Below, piece by piece: positions 11,047 to 22,076 of a stretch of DNA of 64,000 nt. Where the stretch lies: positions 1-64,000 of the forward strand of contig JAWQEG010004676.1 of NCBI GenBank assembly GCA_033782935.1, written 5' to 3'. Position 1 is the first letter of the stretch. The number at the start of each line of letters is the position of its first letter. Below the pieces are notes generated by a model. The model ran no database searches and was not told the DNA's origin. It worked only from the letters and a program-made list of their open reading frames with translations. A program made the translations under genes and the position numbers. Source of the stretch: Petrolisthes cinctipes (Eukaryota; Arthropoda; Malacostraca; Decapoda; Porcellanidae).

Positions 11047-11246
11047 GACACCTGGAGTGAGTTTACACTAAACATCCTTAACAATCCTCTCCTTTCACCT
11101 CCGGGTCAGATTTAATTTTATTTTCAACATTCTCTTTGATTTCCATGACACCTGGAGCAAATGTACACAGAACATCCTTAATTTTCCACTCCTTTCCCCT
11201 CGGGCCCAAATTTATGTTATTTTCAACCTTTTCTTTGATTTCCATG
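11047..11246. repeat. Imperfect tandem duplication with a 100-bp period
   Basis: GACACCTGGAG recurs at 11047 and 11147, and both copies continue with TTTACAC-like, ACATCCTTAA, CTCCTTTC and CTTTGATTTCCATGA words. There are two copies in total. The short minus-strand open frame through both copies is probably fortuitous. Confidence 0.8.
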
Positions 11247-11249
11247 AAT

Positions 11250-11880
11250 TCTGAAGAGTACATTTCTTTAAGGGATAATGATTGGTTATATCCTTAGATC
11301 CAGACTATATATATTTCAAATGTACTGTACACCTTCCCAAAAATCCATTGTCATGACTGCCTACATGCTGCTGGGAAACCAACAAAACTACTGGTGCGAT
11401 ATTACTGTAGGGTTAGTATTCGTGGCAGTGAATGGCAACATGTGGAAGGATTATCGCTCTTCATAACACAGCCCACAGCAATATTGGTACAGAATACCTT
11501 GCCAATTTAAATGGTTCCAAGGATAGGAATACATTCTTCATAGCTATACTCTGATGATACACCATAACAATGCTATGTTAGGTTTCAATGGATTCATGTA
11601 ATGTATGTATGAACAGAGTCAGAATTTGTAAGTTTTAGTTTATAATATATTATAAATGTAATTGAGGATTAACTTTTATCAATTGTACCTCTCCTTTGAA
11701 AGCTAGTGATATCAAACTGATTAACTTCTCTGCTGCATTCTTGTAGTTATTAAATAGTATCTAAATAATAACTCTATAGCTCTTTGTGTATGATGGAATG
11801 CATTGGCATTAGTAAATTTATCAGCATAGGGAGAAGTATTTAGATGGTTTATAGAATTATGCACCACATTCCAGAACAGC
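11250..11880. other. 3' flank of RPF1, no feature recognised
   Basis: AT-rich DNA downstream of the RPF1 stop codon. It probably includes the RPF1 3' untranslated region, but I could not fix a polyadenylation signal on the minus strand. Confidence 0.4.
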
Positions 11881-11881
11881 C

Positions 11882-12038
11882 CTACAGGAAGAAACGCCGG
11901 CGTGATGTTCGCATTTCACTCTTCATTTTCCACTCAAAGTCCCCTTCAAAGGCACCCTCCTGCAACCACTGAAGTATCAAGGTGAATCTTGGTCCTACTT
12001 CATGTAGCCTCACCTTCTCAGTGTCCTTGAACGCGTAC
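11882..12038 (-). CDS. RPF1: RPF1 coding exon 6 (terminal)
   Basis: It encodes [20 protein letters not shown] and ends [11 protein letters not shown] then TAG (11882-11884). The GPRFTL block closes the Brix domain, and the TSRR(R/K)F(F/H)L terminus is shared with animal orthologues. The acceptor is TTTTTTACAG|GTACGC. Confidence 0.95.
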
Positions 12039-15000
12039 CTGTAAAAAAGAAGCTTCAGGAAGGGAGCTCTGACAGTATTTAGTTGAAGTCTTGTATTGTG
12101 GTGATCCTTAATGCTCTAGAGGAGTCCAAAGACTCAACAAACACTTGCATAGTACAGGGTTGTTACTATGATATAGGCTAGTCTTCAACTTTCAGGTTTG
12201 TTCACGAATATCACCACTGACATAGCTTAACATTTTCTAAATTTGACTATCTACCATGTAGCTCTGAAGCCTCACTCCCTCCGGGAACTCCCCCTAAGGA
12301 GGTGGCCATGGCAGAACATCTCCAATTCTACCTGTTCCAACATTCCCTCTTTGCTTAATCAAGCCTTCCTCTTCCATTCACGTTTCAGTGTGGTGGCAAT
12401 GACAGTAAGTATTTATCCACCTGAGAGGTAAAACATCAAGATCTAAGAGTTCTACATTGTGAATAGGCCTCCTAAGATAAACTGTCTGAGTCTACAATGA
12501 AAGATATTTTTCATGTTAGCTTCATCAGGTGGCTACAATCAAGATCTGGGCACTTCTTCAATCCCTTCTGCTACAGTGAAAATGTGGTTTTGTTTGTGGA
12601 TTTATATTTGTAATTATTTTCACGCAAAGCTATAGGTTTGCGGATGCGTATTATTTCTGCAAACGCAAATTTATCCAAGAAAGCACTACAGAAAAATTCT
12701 AAACTTTATAATATCATCTACTGATAACCAAAGTAATTAAAATATAGTAGTGGAGGTGTAATTAAAATATGGTAGGTGGAGGAACCAGTGAGAACCAACT
12801 GAGTACAGTACTCTTATAAGATGTGAGACAAAGTATATGATAAATAAATTGAAATCTTTACAAATAACAAAACGTATAACATTTGGAACTCTGAAGTGGC
12901 TGGAAAATCAGAAACAAGATGACCACTCTCGCTCAAGTGTGTGTGTGTGTGTGTGTGTGTGTACCTATGCACATTCATTACTGTTAAATAATTCAACTAT
13001 CTGTCCCAATAACATAAATACAAAGTACTGTAAAAGCCCATTCTGACCTATGATGCCTGAAGAAGATGTAATCCCTTTGGTTGTGGAAGGTACAAACCCG
13101 GCGGCCCTTGAACTCCGGGTCATAATGAAAGAGTGCCCCCAGCATGCGAGCAATAAATCTGCCTAGTCGGGTCTTGAAATTGTTCAGAATCACTTCTGGT
13201 CTGTTGGGGAGAAGAAAAACTTGGTTATCATATCTATACAGTGCTGTAAATGGTAGTATCATAACCAATGAGGTTATAGGTACAGTCAATGCATTAACTA
13301 CCATTAGATATATTTGGAAAAAGAAACGAGTTGCACTTCAGTGACCTGCCCCTCCCTAGGACGGGGAGGCAAGCCTTTCCCCACCTCCTTGGAGTTTCCT
13401 CAGGTGATACCTTCCTTGTTTTTATATGATCTTATAATAGCAGGAGGTGGACCTGAAGAGAGATTTGAATAATTTCCACCACATAGAGGTTTTAATATAA
13501 CACTTATATTTCTAGTCATTCCCCAGACAACCTGATGGCTTGTGTCTCTGGGAACAAGCACTGTGCCAGTTGTGCCAGCCAGCAGTGGCCCCTCAGCATG
13601 AGGGGTAGACAAGAGCAGCTTGGAATGTGGAATCTTCAGACTGCCGCCTGGGGAGGACTATGAAGAAGGTGGAGTGCATGAGAGTACTGTGCATGTTTGA
13701 ATTTTAATGGAATAGTGAATCAAGTGAAAAGAAAATAGTGGAGCATTTCAAAGGAGAAAGGCTGGATGTGTTTGGGATTATGAAGGGGTGGGAGATAGAT
13801 AGGCATATATGAGGCAAACAAAAGAACAGAGAAGCAAGGTGTGCATTTTTAGTTGAGCATAGTGTGGATGAGAAAAAGATTGAGATATTGAAGTATGCCT
13901 AGGTCTGTGCATTTGCACCAGTCAACATTCCAACTGAAAAGTGAAGAATTGAAATGAGAAAGGTTTGAGATGAGCTGTATTTTCCCCTTTCTCTTCTATG
14001 CTCACACTTCTGCCCTTCCCGATTCTCCCAATGATCCTATAATCTCCCTACCATTCACTGCTCTCTCTCTGATTTTTCCTTCCGTGCTCCCATGTTTACA
14101 CAGCACTGTTCCAAATATTTAAATTTCTTCACTTTCCCCATCTTCTCACCACCAAAATCTATCTTACACCTAGTCCTAGTTGACATCCTCACCCAATAGG
14201 GTGTTGCAAAGGGAATCATTTTGGCTTCTGCTCTATCAAACACTTTACTCTTATTAACAATCACCTTAGGTTTTCTTCTTTTACAGACACCTTAAAACTC
14301 GGCTACTACCCTATGCAGTTCCCCTTCACTCTCTGCCAGGAACAGTGTCATCCACAAATCAGCTTGCTACCAATGACTATTTTACTCCATTCAGCCTCAA
14401 CCTCACGCCCAGGCAACTAGCTCTCGCCTTCACTTCACTCACTGTGATATGGCACACCCTTGTCGCAACCCTTCACTAATATCTACATTATGTACCAACC
14501 ACTTGACTTACAGAGGTCTACTCTGCACCATTCTCAACATCAGAGTAAGTGCTATATAAATCACTTCAGTATATTGCCATTGCATCTATTACGGCCAAAA
14601 TTTTGAGGTATAAATTAGTGTTTTGAGCATCAGGGGTAGCCATAAACTCTGCGCTGTGCTCTGCCATACCGCTCAGGTTTGTAGGGTTAATCATCATCAT
14701 CAATACCGGCTCCAGAGCTAGGGATAGAAAAATTAAACCAAAATAACCGAGGAAGAGATAGAAAGAAATAGCTAATTGGCCACATTCACTTCTTTCAAGC
14801 CCAAAAATATCAGCTCCTCCTCACATAAGTCATTTCAATTAACTTTGATGAATGGTACCATTCCATGAACTGCCATTTAAAGTGGGTTGCAACCCTAATT
14901 TACACTCCTTACAAATGTGATTTCTTCACACTACAACTTTAATGAATTTCAGTAATTCTCATCTGGTCATTCTGTCAAGACTCAAAACACACCTCTCAGA

Positions 15001-18000
15001 ATATTCATCTCTACTGCTCTTACTCTTGATTCTCATACTGTACTGTACTAGTATTCATGCCACACCAAAGTTTACAATCAGAGTGCAATGCTCTTACAGC
15101 CTCTATAAGTACTTCTCTAGTTTTAATCACAGTTTTATCACACCCGCTACTTTTCTCTTTTGGGTTACTCCCATTTTCCACTTTCTTAACACATATTTGT
15201 TATTTATCCAATATTACTCCCAGGTAATTAAATTCTTTAACCACCTTGAAATTCTATATATTGCATAGAGGCTCCTTCTCCCTCTTTACTATCATCACCT
15301 CATTTTCATTCAGCAGTGGCATCCTAAAGTTTAGGTATAAAGAAATAAACTCTGCAAAATTTGCCACTACTATTTACAGATCCCTTTCACCAACAGCCAA
15401 TAGCACTTCATCATCTGCATACATCTGGTTCAAAATTTACCAATTTTTTCCACCCTGTGCCATTTTCACTGTTAAGGGGATACAGTAGTATAGTTTTGGT
15501 ACAATAAAGTGCCTTGATTCCTCTAAACTTTCTAAGGTATGCCAAAGAAAAAACTGTACTACCCCCATATATTACTCTCACCACCTCACTTTGTCAAACC
15601 ACAAACTCTTCAAGTAATTCATTGTCAAAACTCTTATACCTTAATGTTATGGCATGTTCCACATCCATGTTTGAGACACCATGTCCATAGCCCCATATCC
15701 ATCATCATATTCACACTACCACCAGATTCTTATATTCCTGGATGAGAAGTCTCTCTCATATCTTATTCCATTTAGTGCCTTTACCATGCACTCCTCCACA
15801 CAGACCACGATAAAGACAGCTGATCATGTCCACTTCCTCTGCTGGCAAAGCAGTCACAGTGCTCATTGCTGGAGGGACAGAGACCCAATGATTGTAGGGG
15901 TCAAAGTTAAAATTAGTTTTAAGGGTTGAAAAGTAAAAGGCAAGAAGTCAAGGTTTAAAAGTGAAATAAAAATGTTAAAGTTAACATCCAGTTTAAAAGA
16001 GATAATGTAATGTGAATAGTAAAAACATTATTACCTGGTAAACTGCCACACTGTAAGTAACCTCATACCTGTGAAAAGATATATCCTTGTAGTCTCTATT
16101 TATCTCCTTACAAATCTTGGGATTGCTGATCCTGAAGAGTGCTGTCGGACCCTCTGGAAGGTGAACGACGAGCATGGCATCTGTTTATAGAAAAAAAAAG
16201 TAAAAGAACTGATAAAATTCCAACTATTTAACAAACTTCTATTCAAAAGGGATGTAAAACAGAGTCCATTTCATACTGCTTAATCAGCTCCAATTCATTG
16301 TTAAAATTTGACTGCACACATATGTATAAACTAGCAGATCATGGCCAGCCTCACAGGACATTCCGTTAGATCCTCTAAGCCTACTAACCCCTAACCCTCA
16401 ACTTGCCTACTCTTCATTTCCAACCTACCAACCCTTAACCCTCAACCTGCTAACTTCTTACCCTGTGTGTAACCCCCACTGATGGACAAGTGTGTGTGGT
16501 ATCTGTAGAGTTTGTGATATGTTTGCCAACAAGGTTGTGGGGTTGAGTTTGTTGTGAATAGGTGTAGGACAGCATAGTTCGGGCATAGCTCTATTATATG
16601 TTATGTTAACGAGTGGAATGGGTTGCCATCTTCAGTTTGAGTCTGGCACATTAGATGGCTTTAAGCATGCAGTAAATTAGTTTTTGTTGCCTCTGTGTTG
16701 TGGGTGTCTGTGAGTATTTTTAAGTAATATGGTAAGATCTTATCTTTTCCTTCTAGTGTCCACTTCACTTATACTAATACAGTAATAATACAAATCTACC
16801 ACTTTGTATCATTTCATTTATTCCTTCAATTCTTAATCTTGCTCTCACTTGTTCATTTGTATTCAAGCTATTAAGGGGGAAGTAAATCTGGAGCAACTGA
16901 TTCCTCCAAACTACTTCAAGCAACAGGCTACCGTACCATTATTTTTGTTAACCCAATTTGTTTCCTAGCATACTTTAGAGGTATCAAGACACTCCAAAAT
17001 ACCAAAAGTGTATTGCCCCCTTAACATCTCTATCACTAAGGGAAACACCAAACACAGAAATGGAAGATGTAAAAGAGAAAGAATAAGTAAGTAGCTTATT
17101 GGAATGTAAAGTATTATAAAACGGTTAAATATAAACAAAATGCAGTAATCAAACAGTGAATTAAGGCTCAACTACAAATACTTCAAAAATCACTGCCCAA
17201 CATAGTCACAAACTCCACAGTACCAAAGAGCTAAAGGTATGTACTGTACTTTACAATGGTGCCAAGTGTTGTTTTTCTAGTCTTATTACTAATGATTTCA
17301 TAAAGGCTCAGAAGTTTATTTAGTTTTGGCCCATCTTTCAGGGGTTAAATAAGTTTGTATTTGACCAAGCATTTATGAGAACAGTACTGCAGATACACTT
17401 CATATATCTAACTTCATAAGTTATTACAGTGTGTTAACTCTCCAATGTCTGTGTTCATTTTAATGTGAAATTTCATTCAAAATGGATAGGGTGCATTCGA
17501 ATATTATATCTACCTAATTTATGAATTACTGATAAGCAAGAAATGAGAAAGAACTTCTATAACAGACTTTGCTGATACACTACAACTCACTTGGCACTCT
17601 TCTGTCCTCATTCACAATCAGAACATCAGTGTAGCCATGCTCAGCTGCTTGTTTGACCACACTCTTGACAGAAGTTTTCTTCCGCCAAACAGGCTTAGAT
17701 CCTGGGATCATCTTGCACAGCTCAAGAATGAAGCTTCTTGTTTTCTGTAATAGAATAACAAGCATAATACCTTATAATTTATAAAATGACACTACATAAT
17801 GAGTTTGTTCCATTTTCCCAAATCGTTGACCCACCATGTTCATTACATTAGAGCGCTTTAATTTCTCCTACATTTGTCAGGAAACAGGACTACATTAAGA
17901 AAAATAATGTTGGCCTGTTGCTTGGAATACCATGGAGAAATCATTTGCTCCATATTTACTAATACTGTACTATCCCCTCAAGGGGATCATCTGGTTTTTA

Positions 18001-21000
18001 CTCAGTGAAGTTCAGTCGATTCCATTGAGATCTGGCACGCATACAGGTGATTGTGAGACAAAAACTGGTTCTTCACAAATAAAAATTGGTCAATTAGTTT
18101 TTGAGTTAGAATTCTCTTTATCCTAAGCTACATATCATTATTAAAAATCTGTCTTCAACAATTTCAACATCACCTTTTTTATAACATACGTCAACTTTGA
18201 TATTGTGTCTAATAGATATTTTACAGGATGAGGAAGTTACATAAAAAATTTGTATTCTTTTTTCAGACTTTGAAAATTCACTGTCCATGAACAGGAAGGA
18301 AATGGTATAAGTATGACCAATAGCTACTGAGCTTATAGATATAAAGATGAGCTGACTTTCATATTGAAAAAATGCAAGTAAAAGTAGCTTCGTTCACTCT
18401 CTTTGGTAGCTGATTCTTGTTGGGCAAGAGAGGGAGTGAGAAATTTTTTTGCCATACACACAAAGTGCTACCATCTATGGTTGCCAGATACTCTACCTCC
18501 ATAGGAGACATTATCACTTCAATAATTCAATTTCTATCTGATATTGTGGGCACATATGGGTAAGTATGTCAATATGTGACACTTACTTATAGCTACCCGG
18601 TAGTTAATTAGAGTGTAAATATTCCAGATACAGTATGAGTACTGTACCTTCCCCAGCATAGTAAGAAGGCTTCTGTCCTCATCCCCCTATTTTCTTACCC
18701 TTGTACAAATGCATAATAAGAGCTCTCCTCCAATCTTCTGACACTTGCCCTTGCTTCAAAGCCAAGTTGTATATAAGTAAAATTTACTTCACCACTGCCT
18801 CTCCTCAGTACAGTACTTCCATCTTTTCACAGTTATTCTATCTACACCTGGGGCCTTTCTCACCTTCAACTTCCCTACTGTTTACTAACTTCACCTGTTC
18901 AAATTTCCATTTGTACACCTACGGTAGCTGTCTACCACCCGTCTTCATATACAGCATTCTATAAATAATAAAGGAAAAGATATTTTTATATCTACCGGTA
19001 TCTCACCTTGTGTGGGTTATCAGAGCAGGTAAGAAGGACCTTGGGTTCATATGCTTTGGTGAAGTATGAGGCGTATGCATCAGTAGCCTCCTCTTGGTAC
19101 AGCTCCTCATCGTCTTCTTCTACCATGGTCACGTCTTTCTCACGTAATGATTCAAGTGTATGGGGTACTTGTTTTGGACCCTTATCGGGAAGTGGTATCC
19201 CCAATTTCTCAGCCCTCTTCTTTTCCCTTCTTTTATCTCGACCTGCATCCTGACTTTTCTGAAGAATTGAATTTTATTAACATGCCAGTTATTTATAATT
19301 TTGATAACATAAATAAAATAGGCCTATTTGTAAATCTGATCATCTGTACAGTAGCTCTGATGCCATGTTTCCTCCAAGAAGGTGGCATGACAAAGGAGTC
19401 TCCAGTATTTCCTGTTGCAATACAGTACCATCTTACTACATGGTTAAGACCATATTATTTTCATGTCCACATGCCTTTGTTAATATACAGCCACAATCAA
19501 ATAACCACATACACCTTTCTTCCATCGTGCAAATAAATCAGTATCATATCAAAATATAATCATACAACACCATACGTCAACTCAACCCCCTCAGTTATTA
19601 TTATGAGGTTCTGCAAAACAATACACGTGTTGTTCTTTATTACCAAGATATTTACTACAATGGAAGGAAAGTGTTGATGGATATTTGATTGTGGCTGTAC
19701 AGCACTCCATTCTTTTTGTCCATCTAGCTGGCAGTCTCCCTACAATGCCAGGCCCTTCAGTCTCACTCACGGACTTTGTAAACTCCCAACACTGCATTCT
19801 CCTGATTATGTCCAAACCATGGCAGTGTATTACACTTCACCCATTAGGTTAGGTTAGGTCAGGTAAGGTCAGGCTGAGTTCAAAATGCCTCATTTGAATA
19901 TGCCCTGTCTTGGAAATAAGGCATTGCCGAAGAAAATGTCATAGAAGAACAGTGTCTTAGAATGTTATAAATTAGTGGGTAAAGAAGGTAATAACATCGT
20001 AATAGAAAACGGAAATAGAATAGATCATTACCCACTTTTCTTCTATGGCACTTTCTTCAGAAATGCCCCATTTCCAAATGGGGTATTTTGAAATTAGCCT
20101 GACCTTATCTTACCTAACCTAGGCTGCAACAGACTACCGGGACCTAACATGGGCAAACTACCGGGACCTAACCTGGGAAAACTACCGGGAAATAACCGTG
20201 ATAAAGTACCAGGACCTGACCGGGGCAAAATACTGGGACATAGCCGGATCTGGCAACACTGCTACAAAACGGCAATAGTTTAGATAAATAACGGTTTCTC
20301 CCAGTTAAATCCTGGTATATTACCCTGGTTAGGTCCCAGCAGTTTGACCAGGTCTTAATTAGGTTAGGTCTGGTCTGGCTGATTCTAGAATTGGCTCAGG
20401 TTTACCAATTTTCAACATCCATGGCTTGTTATCAGCACGGGTAGAGGGTATGGCCGCATTCAAGAACATTAGTAATTTAGTGCATACGATGGCTCCATAG
20501 ACAAACACTAGTTAGAGTCGTCGTACCGGTACCACACCATCGTATGCACCATGAATGTTCATGAATTTGGCCCATACTTCCAGAAATAATCAATTTCCGA
20601 ATGGAGTGAGAGTCAAAATCATTTAGAAAAGATGAAAAGGTATTTATTGAAAGAATTACCGTTTTGTAGCAGTGTTGCCAGATCCGGCTAGGTCCCAGTA
20701 TTTTGCCCTGGTCATTTCCTGTACTTTACCACGGTTATTTCCCGGTAGTTTGCCCAGGTTAGGTCCCGGTAGTCTGCTGTGGTCTAGGTTAGGTTAGGTA
20801 AGGTCAGGCTAATTTCAAAATGCCCCATTTGAATATACCCTTTCTTGGAAATGGGGCATTTGTGGAGGAAATGCCATAGAAGAAAATAGGGTAAATATTG
20901 GGTACGGTTTTTCTACCTTCATTACCTACTTATTTAGACCATGCTAAGACTATTTTCTTCTATGGCATTTTCTCCGCAAATGCCCCATTTACAAGATAGG

Positions 21001-21657
21001 GCATATTCAAATGGGGCATTTTGAAATTAGCCTGACCTTACCTTACCTGACCTAACCTAACCTAGGCCGCATCAGACTACCGGGACCTAACCTGGGCAGA
21101 CTACCGGGACCTAACCTGGGCAAACTACCAGGAAATAACCGTGGTAAAGTACAGAAAATGACCAGGGCAAAATACTGGGACCTAGCCGGATTTGGAAACA
21201 CTGCTACAAAACGGTAATTCTTTCAATAAATACCGAAAAGTCTTAGAATTGTCTAAATAAGTGGGTAATGAAGGTAGAAAAACCGTACATAATAACTGTA
21301 ATTCTTTCAATATTTACCGATGAAAATACCCTAGAGATGTATATTGGTTATCTTGTATGTTGTATTGTGCCATAGTAAAGTTATACCTCAAGTTATACCC
21401 ACAACCAAATATGGAACCCACCAATATAACAACTTAAACCATCAACAATAATATACCATAATTACCTTCATTTGTTGTTGTTTATATAACATAAAAGCTT
21501 TTTGACGCCTCATTTTATTGGTAATCATGCTTATCTGTTCTTTGGTAAGGACTTGAGGTGTTCTTTTGGACCTTCTTGGTTTCTTCTCTTTCGTTCCTTC
21601 AGGATCCATGTCTTCATGTTTTTCTTTCGTTCTTTTCTTTGCTTTTGTTTCATCCAT
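11882..21657 (-). CDS. RPF1: RPF1, ribosome production factor 1 (Brix domain); whole gene, six coding exons
   Basis: RPF1 is a nucleolar protein required for pre-rRNA processing and assembly of the large ribosomal subunit. Joining 21466-21657, 19007-19258, 17591-17744, 16069-16180, 13048-13200 and 11882-12038 gives 1020 bases, 339 aa plus TAG; the human protein is about 349 aa. The basic N-terminus (residues 1-100) is followed by an acidic stretch and a Brix domain from about 135 to 310. Recognisable family blocks are [60 protein letters not shown] and [10 protein letters not shown], ending in TSRRRFFL. All introns are GT-AG and all junction phases agree. The introns hold LINE, MITE and foldback repeats. 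The gene is divergent from PDAP1. Identity is very secure; expression and UTRs are not visible. Confidence 0.96.
12255..12400 (+). repeat. Dispersed repeat in RPF1 intron 5, related to 53597-53705
   Basis: TCTCCAATTCTACCTGTTCC and TCAAGCCTTCCTCT match TCTCCAGTTCTCCCTGTTCC and TCAAGCCCTCCTCT at 53615-53680. A weaker copy lies near 19357. It adjoins RTE-like LINE ends, so it may be LINE 3' untranslated sequence. Confidence 0.5.
12938..12962. repeat. (GT)n microsatellite in RPF1 intron 5
   Basis: A GT dinucleotide tract of about 25 bp, close to coding exon 5. Confidence 0.95.
13048..13200 (-). CDS. RPF1: RPF1 coding exon 5
   Basis: It encodes [20 protein letters not shown] and [18 protein letters not shown], the most conserved part of RPF1 (LNNFxTRLG and [12 protein letters not shown]). 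The acceptor is CAACAG|ACCAG. The donor CATAG|GTCAGA is slightly weak, but both the frame and the family alignment require it. Confidence 0.95.
13240..13400. repeat. Dispersed repeat in RPF1 intron 4, related to 45888-46055
   Basis: ATCATAACCAATGAGGTTA and CAGTGACCTGCCCCTCCC have counterparts ATCACAACCAATGAGATTG and CGGTGACCTACCCTTCGC at 45900 and 45978. The order and spacing are similar, so it is an old interspersed family of unknown type. Confidence 0.55.
13620..13970 (+). mobile_element. Possible LINE 5' (endonuclease) fragment
   Basis: The plus strand is G/A-rich and reads, in drifting frames, segments such as [20 protein letters not shown] and KIEILKYA that look like the start of an endonuclease domain of an RTE-like LINE. 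There are several stops, and no catalytic residues could be verified. Confidence 0.4.
13980..14470 (-). mobile_element. RTE-like LINE reverse-transcriptase fragment in RPF1 intron 4
   Basis: The minus strand encodes [10 protein letters not shown], then [10 protein letters not shown] (catalytic-loop relic), [14 protein letters not shown] and [20 protein letters not shown] followed by [15 protein letters not shown]. These are the successive blocks around and after the YADD box of RTE-like elements. The same protein segment recurs at 50050-50940 and, inverted, at 53705-54540. Frameshifts make it non-functional. It is in the same orientation as RPF1. Confidence 0.85.
14900..15480 (-). mobile_element. 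RTE-like LINE reverse-transcriptase fragment with an intact YADD box
   Basis: The minus strand reads [17 protein letters not shown], then [20 protein letters not shown] and [14 protein letters not shown], the catalytic loop and following blocks of RTE-like RT. YADD is intact but there are stops on either side. It lies in RPF1 intron 4 and is diverged from the 13980 fragment. Confidence 0.8.
15472..15580. mobile_element. Partial TTAA MITE
   Basis: TTAAGGGGATACAGTAG starts the family's left end, and TGATTCCTCTAAACTTTCT with AAGGTATGCC matches its interior. The right end was not found. Confidence 0.45.
16069..16180 (-). CDS. RPF1: RPF1 coding exon 4
   Basis: It encodes [20 protein letters not shown] and [16 protein letters not shown], including the conserved HLPxGPTAxF block of Brix proteins. 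The acceptor is AAACAG|ATGCC and the donor CACAG|GTATGA; phases 1 to 2. Confidence 0.95.
16871..17024 (+). mobile_element. TTAA-flanked MITE (piggyBac-like), copy c, in RPF1 intron 3
   Basis: TTAAGGGGGAAGT at the left and TTGCCCCCTTAA at the right give perfect TTAA flanks. The internal words GGAGCAACTGATTCCTCC and CAAGCAACAGGC match the other copies. It is one of the best preserved members. Confidence 0.85.
17591..17744 (-). CDS. RPF1: RPF1 coding exon 3
   Basis: It encodes [20 protein letters not shown] and [19 protein letters not shown], the Brix-domain segment where the human protein has a DFTDLIVINEDR-type block. The acceptor is TTACAG|AAAAC; the donor CCAA|GTGAGT leaves phase 1. Confidence 0.95.
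17858..17986 (-). mobile_element. Shortened TTAA MITE in RPF1 intron 2
   Basis: TTGTCAGGAAACAGGACTAC, AATGTTGGCCTGTTGCTTGG and AATCATTTGCTCCATATTTA show the family in reverse orientation. The right terminus reads ATCCCCTCAAG, a mutated TTAA. Confidence 0.55.
18700..18968 (-). mobile_element. RTE-like LINE fragment (linker to RT start) in RPF1 intron 2
   Basis: The reverse strand is homologous to the plus strand at about 39400-39555 in PDAP1 intron 4. Both contain a segment encoding a [22 protein letters not shown] tract, equivalent to the [17 protein letters not shown] region at the start of RT. It is a short and inactive piece. Confidence 0.65.
19007..19258 (-). CDS. RPF1: RPF1 coding exon 2
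   Basis: This exon has 84 codons, phase 0 at both ends. It carries a basic stretch ([14 protein letters not shown]), an acidic stretch ([14 protein letters not shown]) and the start of the Brix domain ([14 protein letters not shown]). The acceptor is TTCAG|AAAAG and the donor AAG|GTGAGA. Confidence 0.95.
19488..19697 (-). mobile_element. Tc1/mariner-like MITE, family 1, copy 3, in RPF1 intron 1
   Basis: The ends are CAGCCACAATCAAATAACC and GATATTTGATTGTGGCTG with TA on both sides (19486-19487, 19698-19699). It is internally collinear with the element at 4878-5087. It lies downstream of RPF1 exon 1 in transcription order. Confidence 0.88.
19846..20120. repeat. Foldback repeat 1 with GGTTAGGTTAGG flank
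   Basis: GGTTAGGTTAGGTCAGGTAA, then AAAATGCCTCATTTGAATAT, face a reverse-complement arm ending at GCCTGACCTTATCTTACCTA (20097-20116). In between are inverted words such as TTCTATGGCACTTTCTTC and its partner near 19935. The terminal words resemble the arthropod TTAGG telomere repeat but are degenerate. Confidence 0.75.
20109..20279. repeat. 23-24 bp minisatellite, CTACCGGGACCTAACCTGGG type
   Basis: Four to five degenerate units of CTACCGGGACCTAACCTGGG run to a conserved end GGCAACACTGCTACAAAACG. The same block is present inverted at 20660-20815 and direct at 21060-21215, and a partial copy lies at 35925-36005. Confidence 0.85.
20452..20573. mobile_element. Palindromic MITE, CATTCAAGAACAT family
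   Basis: The left end GGCCGCATTCAAGAACATT and right end ATGTTCATGAATTTGGCCC are inverted repeats. The interior contains GTGCATACGATGGCTCCAT and its complement. It is related to the near-perfect palindrome at 44730-44869 and to the core of each satellite unit at 27.6-35.2 kb. Confidence 0.75.
20641..21290. repeat. Foldback repeat 2, about 650-bp imperfect palindrome in RPF1 intron 1
   Basis: The left arm (about 20641-20955) reads from TATTTATTGAAAGAATTACC through a GTTTTGTAGCAGTGTTGCCA segment and the inverted CCGGGACC minisatellite to AAATGCCATAGAAGAAAATA. The right arm (about 20956-21235) is its reverse complement, ending CTACAAAACGGTAATTCTTT. The centre is near 20950. Such arms could form a long hairpin in the nascent RPF1 transcript. 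Confidence 0.85.
21466..21657 (-). CDS. RPF1: RPF1 coding exon 1
   Basis: It starts at [10 protein letters not shown] and encodes 64 residues, mostly Lys/Arg/Glu, including a KNK-like motif [20 protein letters not shown] that corresponds to the conserved N-terminal helix of RPF1 proteins. The donor is AAG|GTAATT, phase 0. An in-frame ATG 39 bases upstream (21696) would add a hydrophobic 13-residue leader unlike the family, so I prefer 21657. Confidence 0.9.
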
Positions 21658-22076
21658 CTTTAATTTACACAAAACGTCGAAAAGTAAGTAATACAAAACT
21701 TAACCACAACACAATAAACAATACAGCCTTCACAGATAACCAAAGTATAGAAGGTTACAACAAGTCAATAACAACAAGACGTAGGTTGTGTGTCTGCAGC
21801 TGCTGGTTGTAACACGTGCACCACATTCAGTATTACCAACACACCATGATTGCTACATTCAAACATATAATGCGCTAGATATGCGCTAGGAAAACGTCCG
21901 TCTTCCTGTAAAAATATCTACGGGTAAATATCGTGGCATTGTATAATGATGACAGAAATAAAAGAATTATGATAATAGCAGTAATTTTTATAATTATGAT
22001 TTTGATGATGACGATAGCAATTATAACAATAGTAACTACGTAATTAAAGCAGCTGCATGCAATTACTTAATTGTTC

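Noticed and set aside
20109..20835. TTAGG-like words as an interstitial telomere
   Set aside because: Words such as GGTTAGGTTAGG are short and interrupted and belong to the arms of foldback repeats; there is no long pure TTAGG array.
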